Positions 8,756 to 17,083 of a stretch of 53,136 nucleotides of DNA are shown piece by piece. A program made the translations under genes and the position numbers. The stretch is from the NCBI GenBank assembly GCA_945873505.1, contig CAMCDQ010000010.1:1-53136 (forward strand), read 5' to 3'. The number at the start of each line of letters is the position of its first letter. The first letter of the stretch is position 1. Under the pieces are notes generated by a model. The model made no database searches. It was not told the DNA's origin and saw nothing but the letters and a program-made list of their open reading frames with translations. The stretch is from Chitinophaga pinensis. Lineage in GTDB: Bacteria > Bacteroidota > Bacteroidia > Flavobacteriales > Flavobacteriaceae.

Positions 8756-9853
8756 GTGATAAAAATCAAAGAAATAATTTCGGTTCTTGAAGAAATGGCG
8801 CCTTTAGCGTATGCTGAAGATTTTGATAATGTTGGATTATTAGTAGGTGATTTAGAGAACCTGGCAACTGGAATTTTAGTTTGTCACGATGCTTTAGAAA
8901 GTGTAATTGACGAAGCTATTGCAAAAAAATGCAACTTAGTAGTTTGTTTCCATCCAATATTATTCTCTGGATTGAAGAAAATTACTGGGAAAAATTATGT
9001 TGAACGTTGCATTATTAAAGCAATCAAGAATGATATTGCAATTTATGCAGTTCATACGGCATTAGACAATCATCCTGAAGGTGTAAATAAAATTTTCGGC
9101 GATGCTTTAGGTTTAATAAATACTAAAATTCTAATTCCCAAAGAGCAATTTATTAGAAAATTAGTCACTTTCACCATTCCTGAAAATGTAGAAAAAGTTC
9201 GAAATGCCCTTTTTGATACTGGTGCAGGAACGATTGGAAACTATGAAAATTGTAGTTTTAGTTCTAAAGGAATGGGAACTTATATGGGAAATGAGCGCAG
9301 CAATCCTGAAATTGGAGAACGATTTGAATTTGTCGAGGCAGATGAAATTAAGATTGAAGTTACCTTTGAAAAACAATTAGAAAGCAAAATTCTAAAAGCA
9401 CTTTTTGAAAGTCATGTTTATGAAGAAGTGGCTTATGAAATCATAGAATTGCAAAACAAACATCAAAATATCGGAATGGGATTGATTGGAGAATTAGAAA
9501 ATCCGATGACCGAAAAAGATTTTTTATTGTTTGTGAAAGATAAAATGCAATGTGAGGGAATTCGTCATTCTGAATTTATCGGAAAACCAATAAAAAAAGT
9601 TGCACTTCTTGGAGGTGCTGGAAGTTTTGCAATCAAAAATGCAATTGCTGCTGGCGCAAATGTTTTTTTAACGGCAGATTTGAAGTACCATCAGTTTTAT
9701 GAAGCCGAAAATCGGATAATTTTAGCCGATATTGGTCATTTTGAGAGCGAAAGATATACAAAAAATTATATTGTTGATTTTCTTAGGAAAAAAATCCTTA
9801 ATTTTGCAATCATTTTATCGGAAGAAAATACAAATCCAGTTAAGTACTTATAA
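8756..9853 (+). CDS. Nif3-like dinuclear metal centre protein (YbgI/YqfO type)
   Basis: The 365-aa protein has the two Nif3 halves with metal ligands in CFHPILF (His66), VHTALDNHPEG (His100, Asp104) and GHFESE (327-332). Between them is the extra alpha/beta domain (about residues 130-230) typical of the longer YqfO-like form. Members are assigned as possible GTP cyclohydrolase I type 2 or as metal-dependent hydrolases, but the true role is unsettled. The start is GTG at 8756; the next in-frame ATG comes later, inside the conserved EEMAPLAYAEDFDNVG segment. It is followed 5 nt later by the coiled-coil gene. Confidence 0.88.
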   Translation: MIKIKEIISVLEEMAPLAYAEDFDNVGLLVGDLENLATGILVCHDALESVIDEAIAKKCNLVVCFHPILFSGLKKITGKNYVERCIIKAIKNDIAIYAVHTALDNHPEGVNKIFGDALGLINTKILIPKEQFIRKLVTFTIPENVEKVRNALFDTGAGTIGNYENCSFSSKGMGTYMGNERSNPEIGERFEFVEADEIKIEVTFEKQLESKILKALFESHVYEEVAYEIIELQNKHQNIGMGLIGELENPMTEKDFLLFVKDKMQCEGIRHSEFIGKPIKKVALLGGAGSFAIKNAIAAGANVFLTADLKYHQFYEAENRIILADIGHFESERYTKNYIVDFLRKKILNFAIILSEENTNPVKYL

Positions 9854-9858
9854 TTATT

Positions 9859-10638
9859 ATGGCGAATACGAAAGAACTAAATGTAGAAGACAAATTAAGA
9901 GCATTGTATGATTTGCAATTAATTGATACAAGAATTGACGAAATCAGAAATGTTAGAGGAGAACTTCCTTTAGAAGTAGAAGATTTAGAAGATGAAGTTG
10001 CTGGTTTAAGCACTCGTTTAGATAAACTTAAAAATGATTTGACAGTTATTGAAGACCTTATCAAAGCTAAAAAAATAGCTATTGACGATCACAATGATTC
10101 AATGAAAAAATATGTTAAACAACAAGAAACTGTTCGTAACAACAGAGAATTCAACTCTTTAACAAAAGAAGTTGAGTTTCAAGAGCTTGAAATTCAATTA
10201 GCTGAAAAGCAAATTAAAGAAATGAAAGCTACTATTGAACATAAAAAAGAAGTGATTTCTCAATCTAAAGAAAAATTAGATATTAAATCAACTCACTTGA
10301 AACATAAAAAGACAGAATTGAATGCAATTATGTCTGAAACTGAAAAAGAAGAAGGTTTCTTGACTGAAAAATCGGCTGAATACCAAGCTTTAATTGAGCA
10401 AAGATTATTAGCTGCTTACAAACGAATTAGATCAAGTGTTCGCAACGGATTAGCAGTAGTTTCTATTGAAAGAGGTGCATCGGCAGGTTCATTCTTTACA
10501 ATTCCACCACAAACACAAGTGGAAATTGCCTCTAGAAAAAAAATCATCACCGACGAACATTCAGGAAGAATCTTAGTTGACAGCTCACTTGCTGAAGAGG
10601 AAAGAGAAAAAATGGAAAAGTTATTTTCTAAATTTTAA
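9859..10638 (+). CDS. Coiled-coil protein of the C4-type zinc-ribbon family, cysteines lost
   Basis: The 259-aa protein has a long heptad-rich hairpin (residues about 10-175) and a short C-terminal domain, the layout of CT398/HP0958-type zinc ribbon proteins. In those proteins the C-terminal domain binds zinc through four cysteines. Here the matching stretch reads GASAGSFFTIPPQ ... ITDEHSGRILVD, and the whole protein contains no cysteine. The fold is presumably kept without metal. Its neighbour is the nif3-like gene, a common pairing. Function is unknown; a role in RNA or protein traffic is only a family-level guess. Confidence 0.85.
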   Translation: MANTKELNVEDKLRALYDLQLIDTRIDEIRNVRGELPLEVEDLEDEVAGLSTRLDKLKNDLTVIEDLIKAKKIAIDDHNDSMKKYVKQQETVRNNREFNSLTKEVEFQELEIQLAEKQIKEMKATIEHKKEVISQSKEKLDIKSTHLKHKKTELNAIMSETEKEEGFLTEKSAEYQALIEQRLLAAYKRIRSSVRNGLAVVSIERGASAGSFFTIPPQTQVEIASRKKIITDEHSGRILVDSSLAEEEREKMEKLFSKF

Positions 10639-10645
10639 TTATATG

Positions 10646-10672
10646 AAGCCACGCTAATACCGTGGCTTTTTT
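10646..10672 (+). terminator. Rho-independent terminator after the coiled-coil gene
   Basis: AAGCCACG (10646-10653), loop CTAATAC, CGTGGCTT and a run of six T residues form a textbook terminator. The ATG of the next gene lies only 4 nt after the T-tract, so that gene depends on read-through or on a promoter inside the upstream gene. Confidence 0.85.
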
Positions 10673-10675
10673 ATT

Positions 10676-11521
10676 ATGAAGAAAATCAATTATTTCCTAC
10701 TTACAAAATCCATAGGTTTTTATATCAATGTGCTGAGTTTTATTTCCCCAAAGAAAGCAACTCAAAAGGCGTATGATTTATTCAGCATTCCCAGAAAAGG
10801 AAAAATTACATTACATTCAATCCCGGAAATTCTTCAAGATGCGGAAGCCGTGACTTTGGATTTTGAAGGAAATGCTATTCAAACCTATATTTGGAAAGGA
10901 GATGAAACCGTAATTTTCTTAATTCACGGATGGGAAAGCAATTCGGCTCGTTGGAAAAAAGCACTTCCTTTTTTATTAGAATCCGGAAATACTATTGTTG
11001 CAATTGATGCTCCTGCTCATGGATTATCAGGTGGAATAGATTTCAATGTTCCAAAATATGCAGAATTCATAAATCATGTAGCCAAAAAATATAAACCACA
11101 AATTTTAATTGGCCATTCCATTGGTGGCAAAGCGTGTTTGTATTATCAATCGCTCTATCAAAATCCTGCAATTCAAAAGATGGTCATTCTTGGAGCGCCA
11201 TCAGATTTCAAAGTAATTCTCAAAAATTATATTGCATTATTGAGTTTGAATTCTATAATATATAAAGGTTTAGAAAACTATTATTTGGAAAATTACAACC
11301 TTACTATTACTGAATTTAGCGGTCAAATTTTCTCCTCCAATATATCAACCAAAGGTTTTATTGCACATGATATTGAAGATAAAATTGTTGCTTTTTCTGA
11401 AGGAGAAAAAAATGCAATTGCTTGGAAAGATTCCATTTTTATACCAACAAAAGGAATTGGACACAGTATGAATGATACTGATTTATATCAAAAAATAGTT
11501 GCTTTTTTAGTAGAAGCCTAA
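10676..11521 (+). CDS. Alpha/beta hydrolase
   Basis: This 281-aa protein has the alpha/beta-hydrolase oxyanion segment LIHGWES (82-88), nucleophile elbow GHSIGG (Ser148), and a catalytic His263 in GIGHSMND. Asp111 in AIDAPAHG is the usual structural residue, not the acid. The substrate cannot be predicted. There is no cleavable signal peptide; the hydrophobic stretch near residues 12-24 could make weak membrane contact. The gene starts right behind a strong terminator, which implies low or separately driven expression. Confidence 0.85.
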   Translation: MKKINYFLLTKSIGFYINVLSFISPKKATQKAYDLFSIPRKGKITLHSIPEILQDAEAVTLDFEGNAIQTYIWKGDETVIFLIHGWESNSARWKKALPFLLESGNTIVAIDAPAHGLSGGIDFNVPKYAEFINHVAKKYKPQILIGHSIGGKACLYYQSLYQNPAIQKMVILGAPSDFKVILKNYIALLSLNSIIYKGLENYYLENYNLTITEFSGQIFSSNISTKGFIAHDIEDKIVAFSEGEKNAIAWKDSIFIPTKGIGHSMNDTDLYQKIVAFLVEA

Positions 11522-11573
11522 CTATTTAATCTACAAACTAACTAATAAGCGATTTTCTAATTAACTTTGCACA

Positions 11574-12386
11574 ATGGAAGAAAATCTAAAGCGTCTCAAT
11601 AAATTCATTGGAGAAACAGGTTATTGTTCGCGTCGGGAAGCCGATAAATTAATTGACGAAGGTCGGGTTACAATTAATGGCGTAATTCCAGAGTTGGGCA
11701 CGAAAGTTTCTCATTCCGATGAAATTCGAATTGACGGAAAATTAATCCGGGAACAACGAGAAAAACCAGTTTATTTGGCATTCAACAAACCCGTGGGAAT
11801 TGAATGCACGACCAATTTAGATGTTCGCAACAATATTGTAGATTATGTCAATTATCCCAAACGGATTTTCCCAATTGGAAGATTGGATAAAGCCAGCGAA
11901 GGATTGATTTTTATGACGAATGATGGCGATATTGTAAACAAAATACTTCGTGCTAGAAACAATCACGAAAAGGAATATACGGTTACGGTAAACAAGCCGA
12001 TAACAGCACAATTTATTGAAAGAATGGGCAACGGAATCCCGATTTTGGATACGATTACAAGAAAATGTAAAGTAGAACAAATCAGTCAATTTATATTTAA
12101 AATTGTTTTGACACAAGGATTAAACCGCCAAATTCGTAGAATGTCGGAATATTTAGGGTATGATGTGGTGGCGTTGAAACGTATTCGGATTATCAATATT
12201 TCATTGGATATTCCTGTGGGAAGATTTCGTGATTTAACCGATGCAGAAATTCTTGAATTGAACCAACTTATTGAACCTTCAAGCAAAACAGAAGAAGCGA
12301 GTTTGCCGAAAATTGAATCTGTAAAACGAAGAACAGAATTTATCAAAAAAGACGATCCAAGATTTAAAAACCGTGGAGATTATTAA
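11574..12386 (+). CDS. rluF: 23S rRNA pseudouridine(2604) synthase, RluF-like
   Basis: The protein has an N-terminal S4 RNA-binding domain (residues about 1-58) and a RluB/RsuA-type pseudouridine synthase domain with catalytic Asp105 in IGRLDKASEG. The KPVGIECTT (72-80) and LNRQIRRMSEYLG segments favour the RluF subgroup, which modifies U2604 of 23S rRNA. The C-terminal tail is basic. A TAACTTTG box (11562-11569) lies only 4 nt before the ATG, so the message may be leaderless. It shares a bidirectional terminator with folD. Confidence 0.88.
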   Translation: MEENLKRLNKFIGETGYCSRREADKLIDEGRVTINGVIPELGTKVSHSDEIRIDGKLIREQREKPVYLAFNKPVGIECTTNLDVRNNIVDYVNYPKRIFPIGRLDKASEGLIFMTNDGDIVNKILRARNNHEKEYTVTVNKPITAQFIERMGNGIPILDTITRKCKVEQISQFIFKIVLTQGLNRQIRRMSEYLGYDVVALKRIRIINISLDIPVGRFRDLTDAEILELNQLIEPSSKTEEASLPKIESVKRRTEFIKKDDPRFKNRGDY

Positions 12387-12390
12387 ATAA

Positions 12391-12426
12391 AAAAGCCTTA
12401 AACGTATAATGTTTAAGGCTTTTTTA
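12391..12426. terminator. Bidirectional terminator between rluF and folD
   Basis: AAAAAGCCTTAAAC, loop GTATAAT, GTTTAAGGCTTTTTT forms an 11-bp perfect stem flanked by A-tract and T-tract, so it can stop transcription from both sides. It lies between the convergent stops of rluF and folD. Confidence 0.9.
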
Positions 12427-12429
12427 GAA

Positions 12430-13317
12430 TTATTTATTAGCTAATTTTCTTTGCTCTCTTGCTAACAAGGTATTTTTCAATAGCATAGCAATAGTCATTG
12501 GTCCAACCCCGCCAGGAACTGGGGTAATATAAGATGCTTTTTTACTTACATTTTCAAAATCAACATCACCAGTAATTACATATCCTTTTTCGTTCGATTC
12601 ATCATTCACTCTAGTAATACCAACGTCAATTACAACGGCATCGTCTTTTACCATTTCTGCTTTAAGGTAATTTGGAACTCCCAAAGCCGTAATTATAATA
12701 TCGGCTTGAATTGTAATCTCTGCAATATTTTTAGTATAACTGTGCGTTAATGTAACGGTAGAATTTCCTGGAAATCCTTTTCTTCCCATCAAAATACTCA
12801 TCGGACGACCTACAATATGGCTACGACCAATAACAACGGTATGTTTTCCTTTGGTTTCTACATTGTAGCGTTCTAATAATTCTAAGATTCCAAAAGGAGT
12901 TGCAGGTATAAAAGTGGTCATATCCAATGCCATTTTACCAAAATTTTCAGGATGAAAACCATCTACATCTTTACTTGGATCAACAGCCATTAAGACTTTT
13001 TGAGTGTCAATTTGATCTGGCAAAGGCAATTGAACTATAAATCCATCGATGTTGTCGTCTTCGTTTAACTCCTTAATTTTTAAAAGTAATTCAGTTTCAG
13101 AAGTGGTGCTTGGCAAATTTATTAATGTCGATTCAAAACCAACTCTTTCGCAAGCTTTCACTTTGCTTCCAACGTAAGTTAAACTTGCGCCATCATTTCC
13201 AACGATAATTGCAGCCAAATGAGGCACTTTTTCGTTGTTGTCTTTCATCTTTTGTACTTCAGCCGTGATTTCGACTTTAATATCTTCAGATACTTTTTTT
13301 CCGTCTAGTAATTGCAT
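12430..13317 (-). CDS. folD: Bifunctional methylenetetrahydrofolate dehydrogenase/cyclohydrolase
   Basis: FolD interconverts 5,10-methylene-, 5,10-methenyl- and 10-formyl-THF. The 295-aa protein has the Tyr48/Lys52 catalytic pair in TYVGSKVKA, the QLPLP segment (near 99), the Rossmann VIGRSHIVGRP segment, and the C-terminal PVPGGVGPMT signature. It is transcribed alone; its upstream region is the tandem repeat tract between folD and ffh. Confidence 0.95.
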   Translation of the reverse strand: MQLLDGKKVSEDIKVEITAEVQKMKDNNEKVPHLAAIIVGNDGASLTYVGSKVKACERVGFESTLINLPSTTSETELLLKIKELNEDDNIDGFIVQLPLPDQIDTQKVLMAVDPSKDVDGFHPENFGKMALDMTTFIPATPFGILELLERYNVETKGKHTVVIGRSHIVGRPMSILMGRKGFPGNSTVTLTHSYTKNIAEITIQADIIITALGVPNYLKAEMVKDDAVVIDVGITRVNDESNEKGYVITGDVDFENVSKKASYITPVPGGVGPMTIAMLLKNTLLAREQRKLANK

Positions 13318-13333
13318 TGTTGTTGTTTGTAAT

Positions 13334-13490
13334 GTTTAAAGTTTAAGGTTTAAAGTTCTTGACAGAACGAAAAAAAATAAGCGAAAAACGGTTGTTGTTG
13401 TTTTTGTTGTTATGTAAAGTTTAAAGTTTAAGGTTTAAAGTTCTTGATAGAACTGGAAAAATTAAGCTAAAAACCGTTGTTGTATGTTGT
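13334..13490. repeat. Imperfect 85-bp tandem duplication upstream of folD
   Basis: Two copies begin with GTTTAAAGTTTAAGGTTTA at 13334 and 13419. Both continue with AGTTCTTGA(C/T)AGAAC, a purine-rich stretch and a (C/A)CGTTGTTG-like tail. They differ at scattered positions, so the duplication is not recent. AAGTTCTTGATAGAACTGG contains the palindrome AGTTCTTGATAGAACT. No open frame is credible here. Confidence 0.7.
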
Positions 13491-13498
13491 TGTTTTTT

Positions 13499-13593
13499 TG
13501 ACTTTCGACTTTCGACAATTTTAAGTCTTTTATCTCTTAGTCTATTATCTTTTAGTCTTTTCTTTAGACTTTAAGACTTTTGACTTTCGACAT
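13499..13593. repeat. Low-complexity GACTTTCGAC / TCTTTTAGTC repeat tract downstream of ffh
   Basis: The tract is built of variants of GACTTTCGAC and AGTCTTTTA, with GACTTTCGAC near both ends and TAGTCTATTATCTTTTAGTC in the middle. Related words recur at 24270-24362 (GACTTTCGAC) and 40160-40195 (GTCTATTATCTTTTATCTC). It has no coding potential and may serve as a loose terminator for ffh. Confidence 0.5.
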
Positions 13594-13599
13594 AAAATA

Positions 13600-14949
13600 T
13601 TACCTCATTCCAGGCATACCCCCTTGCATTCCGCCCATCATTTTCATCATATTTTTTCCGCCTGGTCCTTGCATCATTTTCATCATTTTGCTCATTTGTT
13701 CAAACTGTTTCATCAATTGATTCACTTGATCAATTTTAGTTCCAGAACCTTTTGCAATTCTGGTTTTTCTTTTCATATCAATTATTGCGGGCTTTGTTCT
13801 TTCATTTGGCGTCATGGAATGAATAATTGCTTCAATGTGTTTGAAAGCATCATCTTCAATTTCCACATCTTTCATTGCTTTTGTAGCTCCGGGAATCATT
13901 CCAACTAAGTCTTTCATATTTCCCATTTTTTTGACTTGCTGAATTTGAGAAAGGAAATCATCAAAACCAAATTCGTTTTTGGCAATTTTCTTTTGAATTT
14001 TTCTCGCTTCTTCTTCGTCATATTGCTCTTGCGCTCTTTCCACCAAAGACACAACATCACCCATTCCAAGGATTCGTTCCGCCATACGCTCTGGATAGAA
14101 AATGTCAATTGCTTCCATTTTTTCACCAGTTCCTACAAATTTAATTGGTTTATTAACCACCGATTTTATAGAAATGGCAGCTCCACCACGAGTATCACCA
14201 TCTAATTTGGTAAGGATTACACCGTCAAAATTTAATATATCATTGAACGCTTTTGCCGTATTTACAGCATCTTGTCCCGTCATTGCATCTACAACAAATA
14301 ACGTTTCTTGTGGTTGAATTGCTTTGTGAACACGAGCAATTTCATCCATCATTTGTGCATCAACAGCGAGACGACCGGCAGTATCGACAATTACAACATT
14401 GTAGCCTTTTTCTTTGGCATATTTAACTGCATTTTGTGCAATTTCAACAGGATTGTTGTTTCCCAATTCAGAATACACTTCAACACCAATTTGACTTCCT
14501 ACCACGTGCAACTGGTTGATTGCCGCAGGACGATACACATCACACGCAACTAAAAGTGGATTTTTATTCTTTTTAGTTTTAAGAAAATTAGCTAATTTAC
14601 CTGAAAAAGTAGTTTTTCCAGAACCTTGCAAACCCGACATTAAAATTACGGTTGGCGTTCCAGAAAGATTAATTCCTGACACTTCACCACCCATTAATTC
14701 GGTAAGTTCGTCTTTGACTAATTTAACTAATAATTGTCCGGGTTGTAAGGTTGTTAATACATTTTGTCCAATGGCTTTTTCTTTTACTTTGGTCGTAAAG
14801 TCTTTGGCTATTTTAAAGTTAACATCGGCGTCTAATAAGGCACGACGAACTTCTTTTAATGTTTCGGCAACATTAATTTCTGTTATTTTTCCGTGTCCTT
14901 TTAGTATATGAAAGGCTTTGTCTAATTTATCACTTAAATTATCGAACAT
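13600..14949 (-). CDS. ffh: Signal recognition particle protein Ffh
   Basis: Ffh is the SRP54 GTPase that, with 4.5S RNA, targets inner-membrane proteins to FtsY. The 449-aa protein has the N domain, GTPase motif GLQGSGKTT (106-114), DTAGR (near 190), TKLDGDTRGG (near 247), and a methionine-rich M-domain ending in a Met/Gly tail. No ffs (4.5S RNA) gene was recognised nearby. A textbook promoter lies 24-54 nt upstream of the ATG. Confidence 0.96.
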   Translation of the reverse strand: MFDNLSDKLDKAFHILKGHGKITEINVAETLKEVRRALLDADVNFKIAKDFTTKVKEKAIGQNVLTTLQPGQLLVKLVKDELTELMGGEVSGINLSGTPTVILMSGLQGSGKTTFSGKLANFLKTKKNKNPLLVACDVYRPAAINQLHVVGSQIGVEVYSELGNNNPVEIAQNAVKYAKEKGYNVVIVDTAGRLAVDAQMMDEIARVHKAIQPQETLFVVDAMTGQDAVNTAKAFNDILNFDGVILTKLDGDTRGGAAISIKSVVNKPIKFVGTGEKMEAIDIFYPERMAERILGMGDVVSLVERAQEQYDEEEARKIQKKIAKNEFGFDDFLSQIQQVKKMGNMKDLVGMIPGATKAMKDVEIEDDAFKHIEAIIHSMTPNERTKPAIIDMKRKTRIAKGSGTKIDQVNQLMKQFEQMSKMMKMMQGPGGKNMMKMMGGMQGGMPGMR

Positions 14950-14972
14950 AATTGTACTTGTTTATTGAAATA

Positions 14973-15003
14973 CAAATATAAGATAAAGTTGTAAAGCGTC
15001 AAA
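14973..15003 (-). promoter_or_regulatory. Promoter for ffh
   Basis: On the minus strand TTTG (15003-15000), a 19-nt spacer and TATATTTG (14980-14973) match the Bacteroidota consensus exactly. Confidence 0.7.
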
Positions 15004-15064
15004 GGTTCAAAGTGGCAAAATTGCAGTTGTTTTTTAGCAGAATTATTTTGGTACTGAAATGTTG

Positions 15065-15208
15065 AATTGAACCGGTTTTGCGTGAGTGATGGCAGTGAAA
15101 AGCCCACAGCCTCGCTTTTTAGCGTGGTGAGGACTTGCAACGAACAGCACGACCGAGTTTACGACAAATTATGATGTTAATTCAGTACGTTCTAAACGAG
15201 GGCACGCC
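15065..15208. repeat. Structured intergenic repeat between ffh and argS
   Basis: The plus strand contains GCGTGAGTGATGGCAGTG, then a hairpin-forming CCTCGCTTTTTAGCGTGGTGAGG-like core, then a CAACGAACAGCACGACC arm, and further right GAGGGCACGCCC with a GGGC-AC-GCCC palindrome. It is clearly richer in G+C than its surroundings. From memory, a family of Flavobacterium intergenic elements has this order: GGGCGTGCCC, a CGACC-type arm, a variable hairpin and a GATGGCAGTG-type arm. This looks like a degenerate member. Its function is unknown. Confidence 0.5.
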
Positions 15209-15217
15209 CAAATAAAT

Positions 15218-17017
15218 CTACATTCTATCTGGCACTTGAATCCCCAAAAGTTGGAATGCAGCGGCAATCGTGTCGGCAACTTTTTTGGACAATTGCACAC
15301 GGAAAACCTTTTCATCTTGCACATTTGAACCTAAAATCGGAACCGCTTGATAGAACGAATTGTATTCGCGAACCAAGTCGTAGGTGTAGTTGGCGATTAA
15401 TGCAGGACTGTGATTTTGCGCCGCATTTTGAATTACTTCAGGAAATAATTCCAATTGTTTTAGCACTTCTTTTTCCTTTTCGTGCAAAGTTTCAATGGCT
15501 GTTTTTGCAACAAAATCGAAGTTGGCTTTGCGAATAATCGATTGGATTCTCGCATAGGTATATTGGATAAAAGGTCCTGTATTTCCAGCAAAATCAACGG
15601 ATTCTTCAGGGTCAAATAGGATTCTCTTTTTAGGATCGACTTTCAAAATGTAGTATTTCAAGGCACCCAAACCGATGGTGTTGTATAATTTGGCTTTTTC
15701 TTCGGCAGAATAGCTTTCTAATTTCCCTAAATCTTCAGAAATTTTCTGAGCCGTTTGTGTCATTTCATTCATCAAATCATCAGCATCGACAACGGTTCCT
15801 TCTCGGCTTTTCATTTTTCCAGAAGGCAAATCCACCATTCCGTACGACAAATGGAATAGGTTTTTAGACCACTCAAAACCTAATTTTTTCAAAATCAAAA
15901 ACAAGACTTTAAAGTGATAATCTTGCTCGTTTCCAACGGTGTAAACCATACCGCCAACGTCTGGGAAGTCCTTTACACGCTGGATTGCGGTTCCAATATC
16001 CTGCGTCATATATACGGCAGTTCCATCAGAACGAAGAACGATTTTTCTGTCCAAACCATCGGGAGTTAAATCAATCCAAACCGAACCATCAGGATCTTTT
16101 TCGAAAATTCCTTTTTCCAACCCAATTTGAACCACGTCTTTTCCTAATAAATAGGTGTTGCTTTCATAATAATAACTGTCAAAATCAACGCCTAAATTTT
16201 TGTACGTTATCGCAAAACCATCATAAACCCATTGGTTCATCGTTTTCCAAAGTGCAATCACTTCGGCATCGCCAGCTTCCCATTTCAACAGCATTTCTTG
16301 TGCTTCAAGAATAATTGGCGCTTGCTTTTTAGCTTCATCTTCTGATTTTCCTTCGCTCATTAAATGCGCAATTTCTTCTTTGTACGCTTTGTCAAAAGCA
16401 ACATAAAAATTACCAACTAATTTATCGCCTTTTAATCCTGAATTTTCTGGAGTTTGTCCTCCAGCCTGTCCGGTAGGCAAGTTCCCGAATTTTTGCCACG
16501 CCAACATTGACTTACAAATGTGGATTCCACGGTCGTTGATGATTTGCGTTTTATATACTTTTTTTCCTGATGCTTTGATGATTTCGGCAACAGAATATCC
16601 TAATAAATTATTACGAACGTGTCCTAAATGTAAAGGTTTATTAGTATTTGGTGAAGAATATTCGACCATAACCGCAGCTTCATTTGGATTTGGAGCAACA
16701 AAACCAAATTTAGGATTGTCTTTAATATTATTGAAGAAATTTATATAATATTCATCTGAAATTACAATATTTAAAAACCCAGAAACCACATTAAAAGTTT
16801 TAACTTCCGAGTTATTATGTACTAAATAGGTTCCTATTTTATTTCCCAATTCAACGGGATTACTTTTTATGACTTTCAGTAAGGGAAAAATTACCATCGT
16901 AATATCACCTTCAAATTCCTTGCGTGTCGATTGAAATTCGATTTTGTCAAGGGCTACATCAAATAGCGATTGGATTGCTTTTTCAATTGATGGTGTAAGT
17001 AATTGAGATAATGTCAT
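15218..17017 (-). CDS. argS: Arginyl-tRNA synthetase
   Basis: ArgRS is a class I aminoacyl-tRNA synthetase. The 599-aa protein has the HIGH motif as HLGH (130-133), a KMSKS-like GKMKSREG near residue 395, and the C-terminal anticodon-binding domain ending in PDRM. Residues 180-187 (LPTGQAGG) look like an in-frame insertion between KFGN and QTPENSGLKG; the underlying DNA is a short G+C-rich palindrome. No frameshift is seen and both sides fit the family, so the enzyme is probably active. It is transcribed alone from a box just upstream. Confidence 0.95.
   Translation of the reverse strand: MTLSQLLTPSIEKAIQSLFDVALDKIEFQSTRKEFEGDITMVIFPLLKVIKSNPVELGNKIGTYLVHNNSEVKTFNVVSGFLNIVISDEYYINFFNNIKDNPKFGFVAPNPNEAAVMVEYSSPNTNKPLHLGHVRNNLLGYSVAEIIKASGKKVYKTQIINDRGIHICKSMLAWQKFGNLPTGQAGGQTPENSGLKGDKLVGNFYVAFDKAYKEEIAHLMSEGKSEDEAKKQAPIILEAQEMLLKWEAGDAEVIALWKTMNQWVYDGFAITYKNLGVDFDSYYYESNTYLLGKDVVQIGLEKGIFEKDPDGSVWIDLTPDGLDRKIVLRSDGTAVYMTQDIGTAIQRVKDFPDVGGMVYTVGNEQDYHFKVLFLILKKLGFEWSKNLFHLSYGMVDLPSGKMKSREGTVVDADDLMNEMTQTAQKISEDLGKLESYSAEEKAKLYNTIGLGALKYYILKVDPKKRILFDPEESVDFAGNTGPFIQYTYARIQSIIRKANFDFVAKTAIETLHEKEKEVLKQLELFPEVIQNAAQNHSPALIANYTYDLVREYNSFYQAVPILGSNVQDEKVFRVQLSKKVADTIAAAFQLLGIQVPDRM
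16461..16482. repeat. Palindromic mini-repeat inserted in argS
   Basis: CCAGCCTGTCCGGTAGGCAA holds a near-perfect palindrome GCCTGTCCGGTAGGC centred on CCGG, in strong compositional contrast to its AT-rich surroundings. Translated within argS it gives LPTGQAGG. From memory, this word and its peptide recur at many unrelated places in Bacteroidota genomes, as expected for a small repetitive element. No second copy was found in this window. Confidence 0.6.
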
Positions 17018-17040
17018 TTTGATATCTTATTTTAAGACCT

Positions 17041-17048
17041 CAAAGATA
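17041..17048 (-). promoter_or_regulatory. -7 box upstream of argS
   Basis: On the minus strand the bases read TATCTTTG, a perfect TAnnTTTG box, 23 nt before the argS ATG. The -33 position has TTTC rather than TTTG. Confidence 0.45.
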
Positions 17049-17083
17049 GTTATAATGTGGGAATTTGAAAATTTAAAACTGTT

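Noticed and set aside
13334..13490. CRISPR array
   Set aside because: Only two diverged copies with no regular spacers and no cas genes anywhere in the window.
14516..14911. 131-aa plus-strand frame opposite ffh
   Set aside because: It is the antisense of the conserved Ffh NG domain and resembles no protein family.
15985..16314. 109-aa plus-strand frame opposite argS
   Set aside because: Shadow of the argS reading frame with no family features or promoter.
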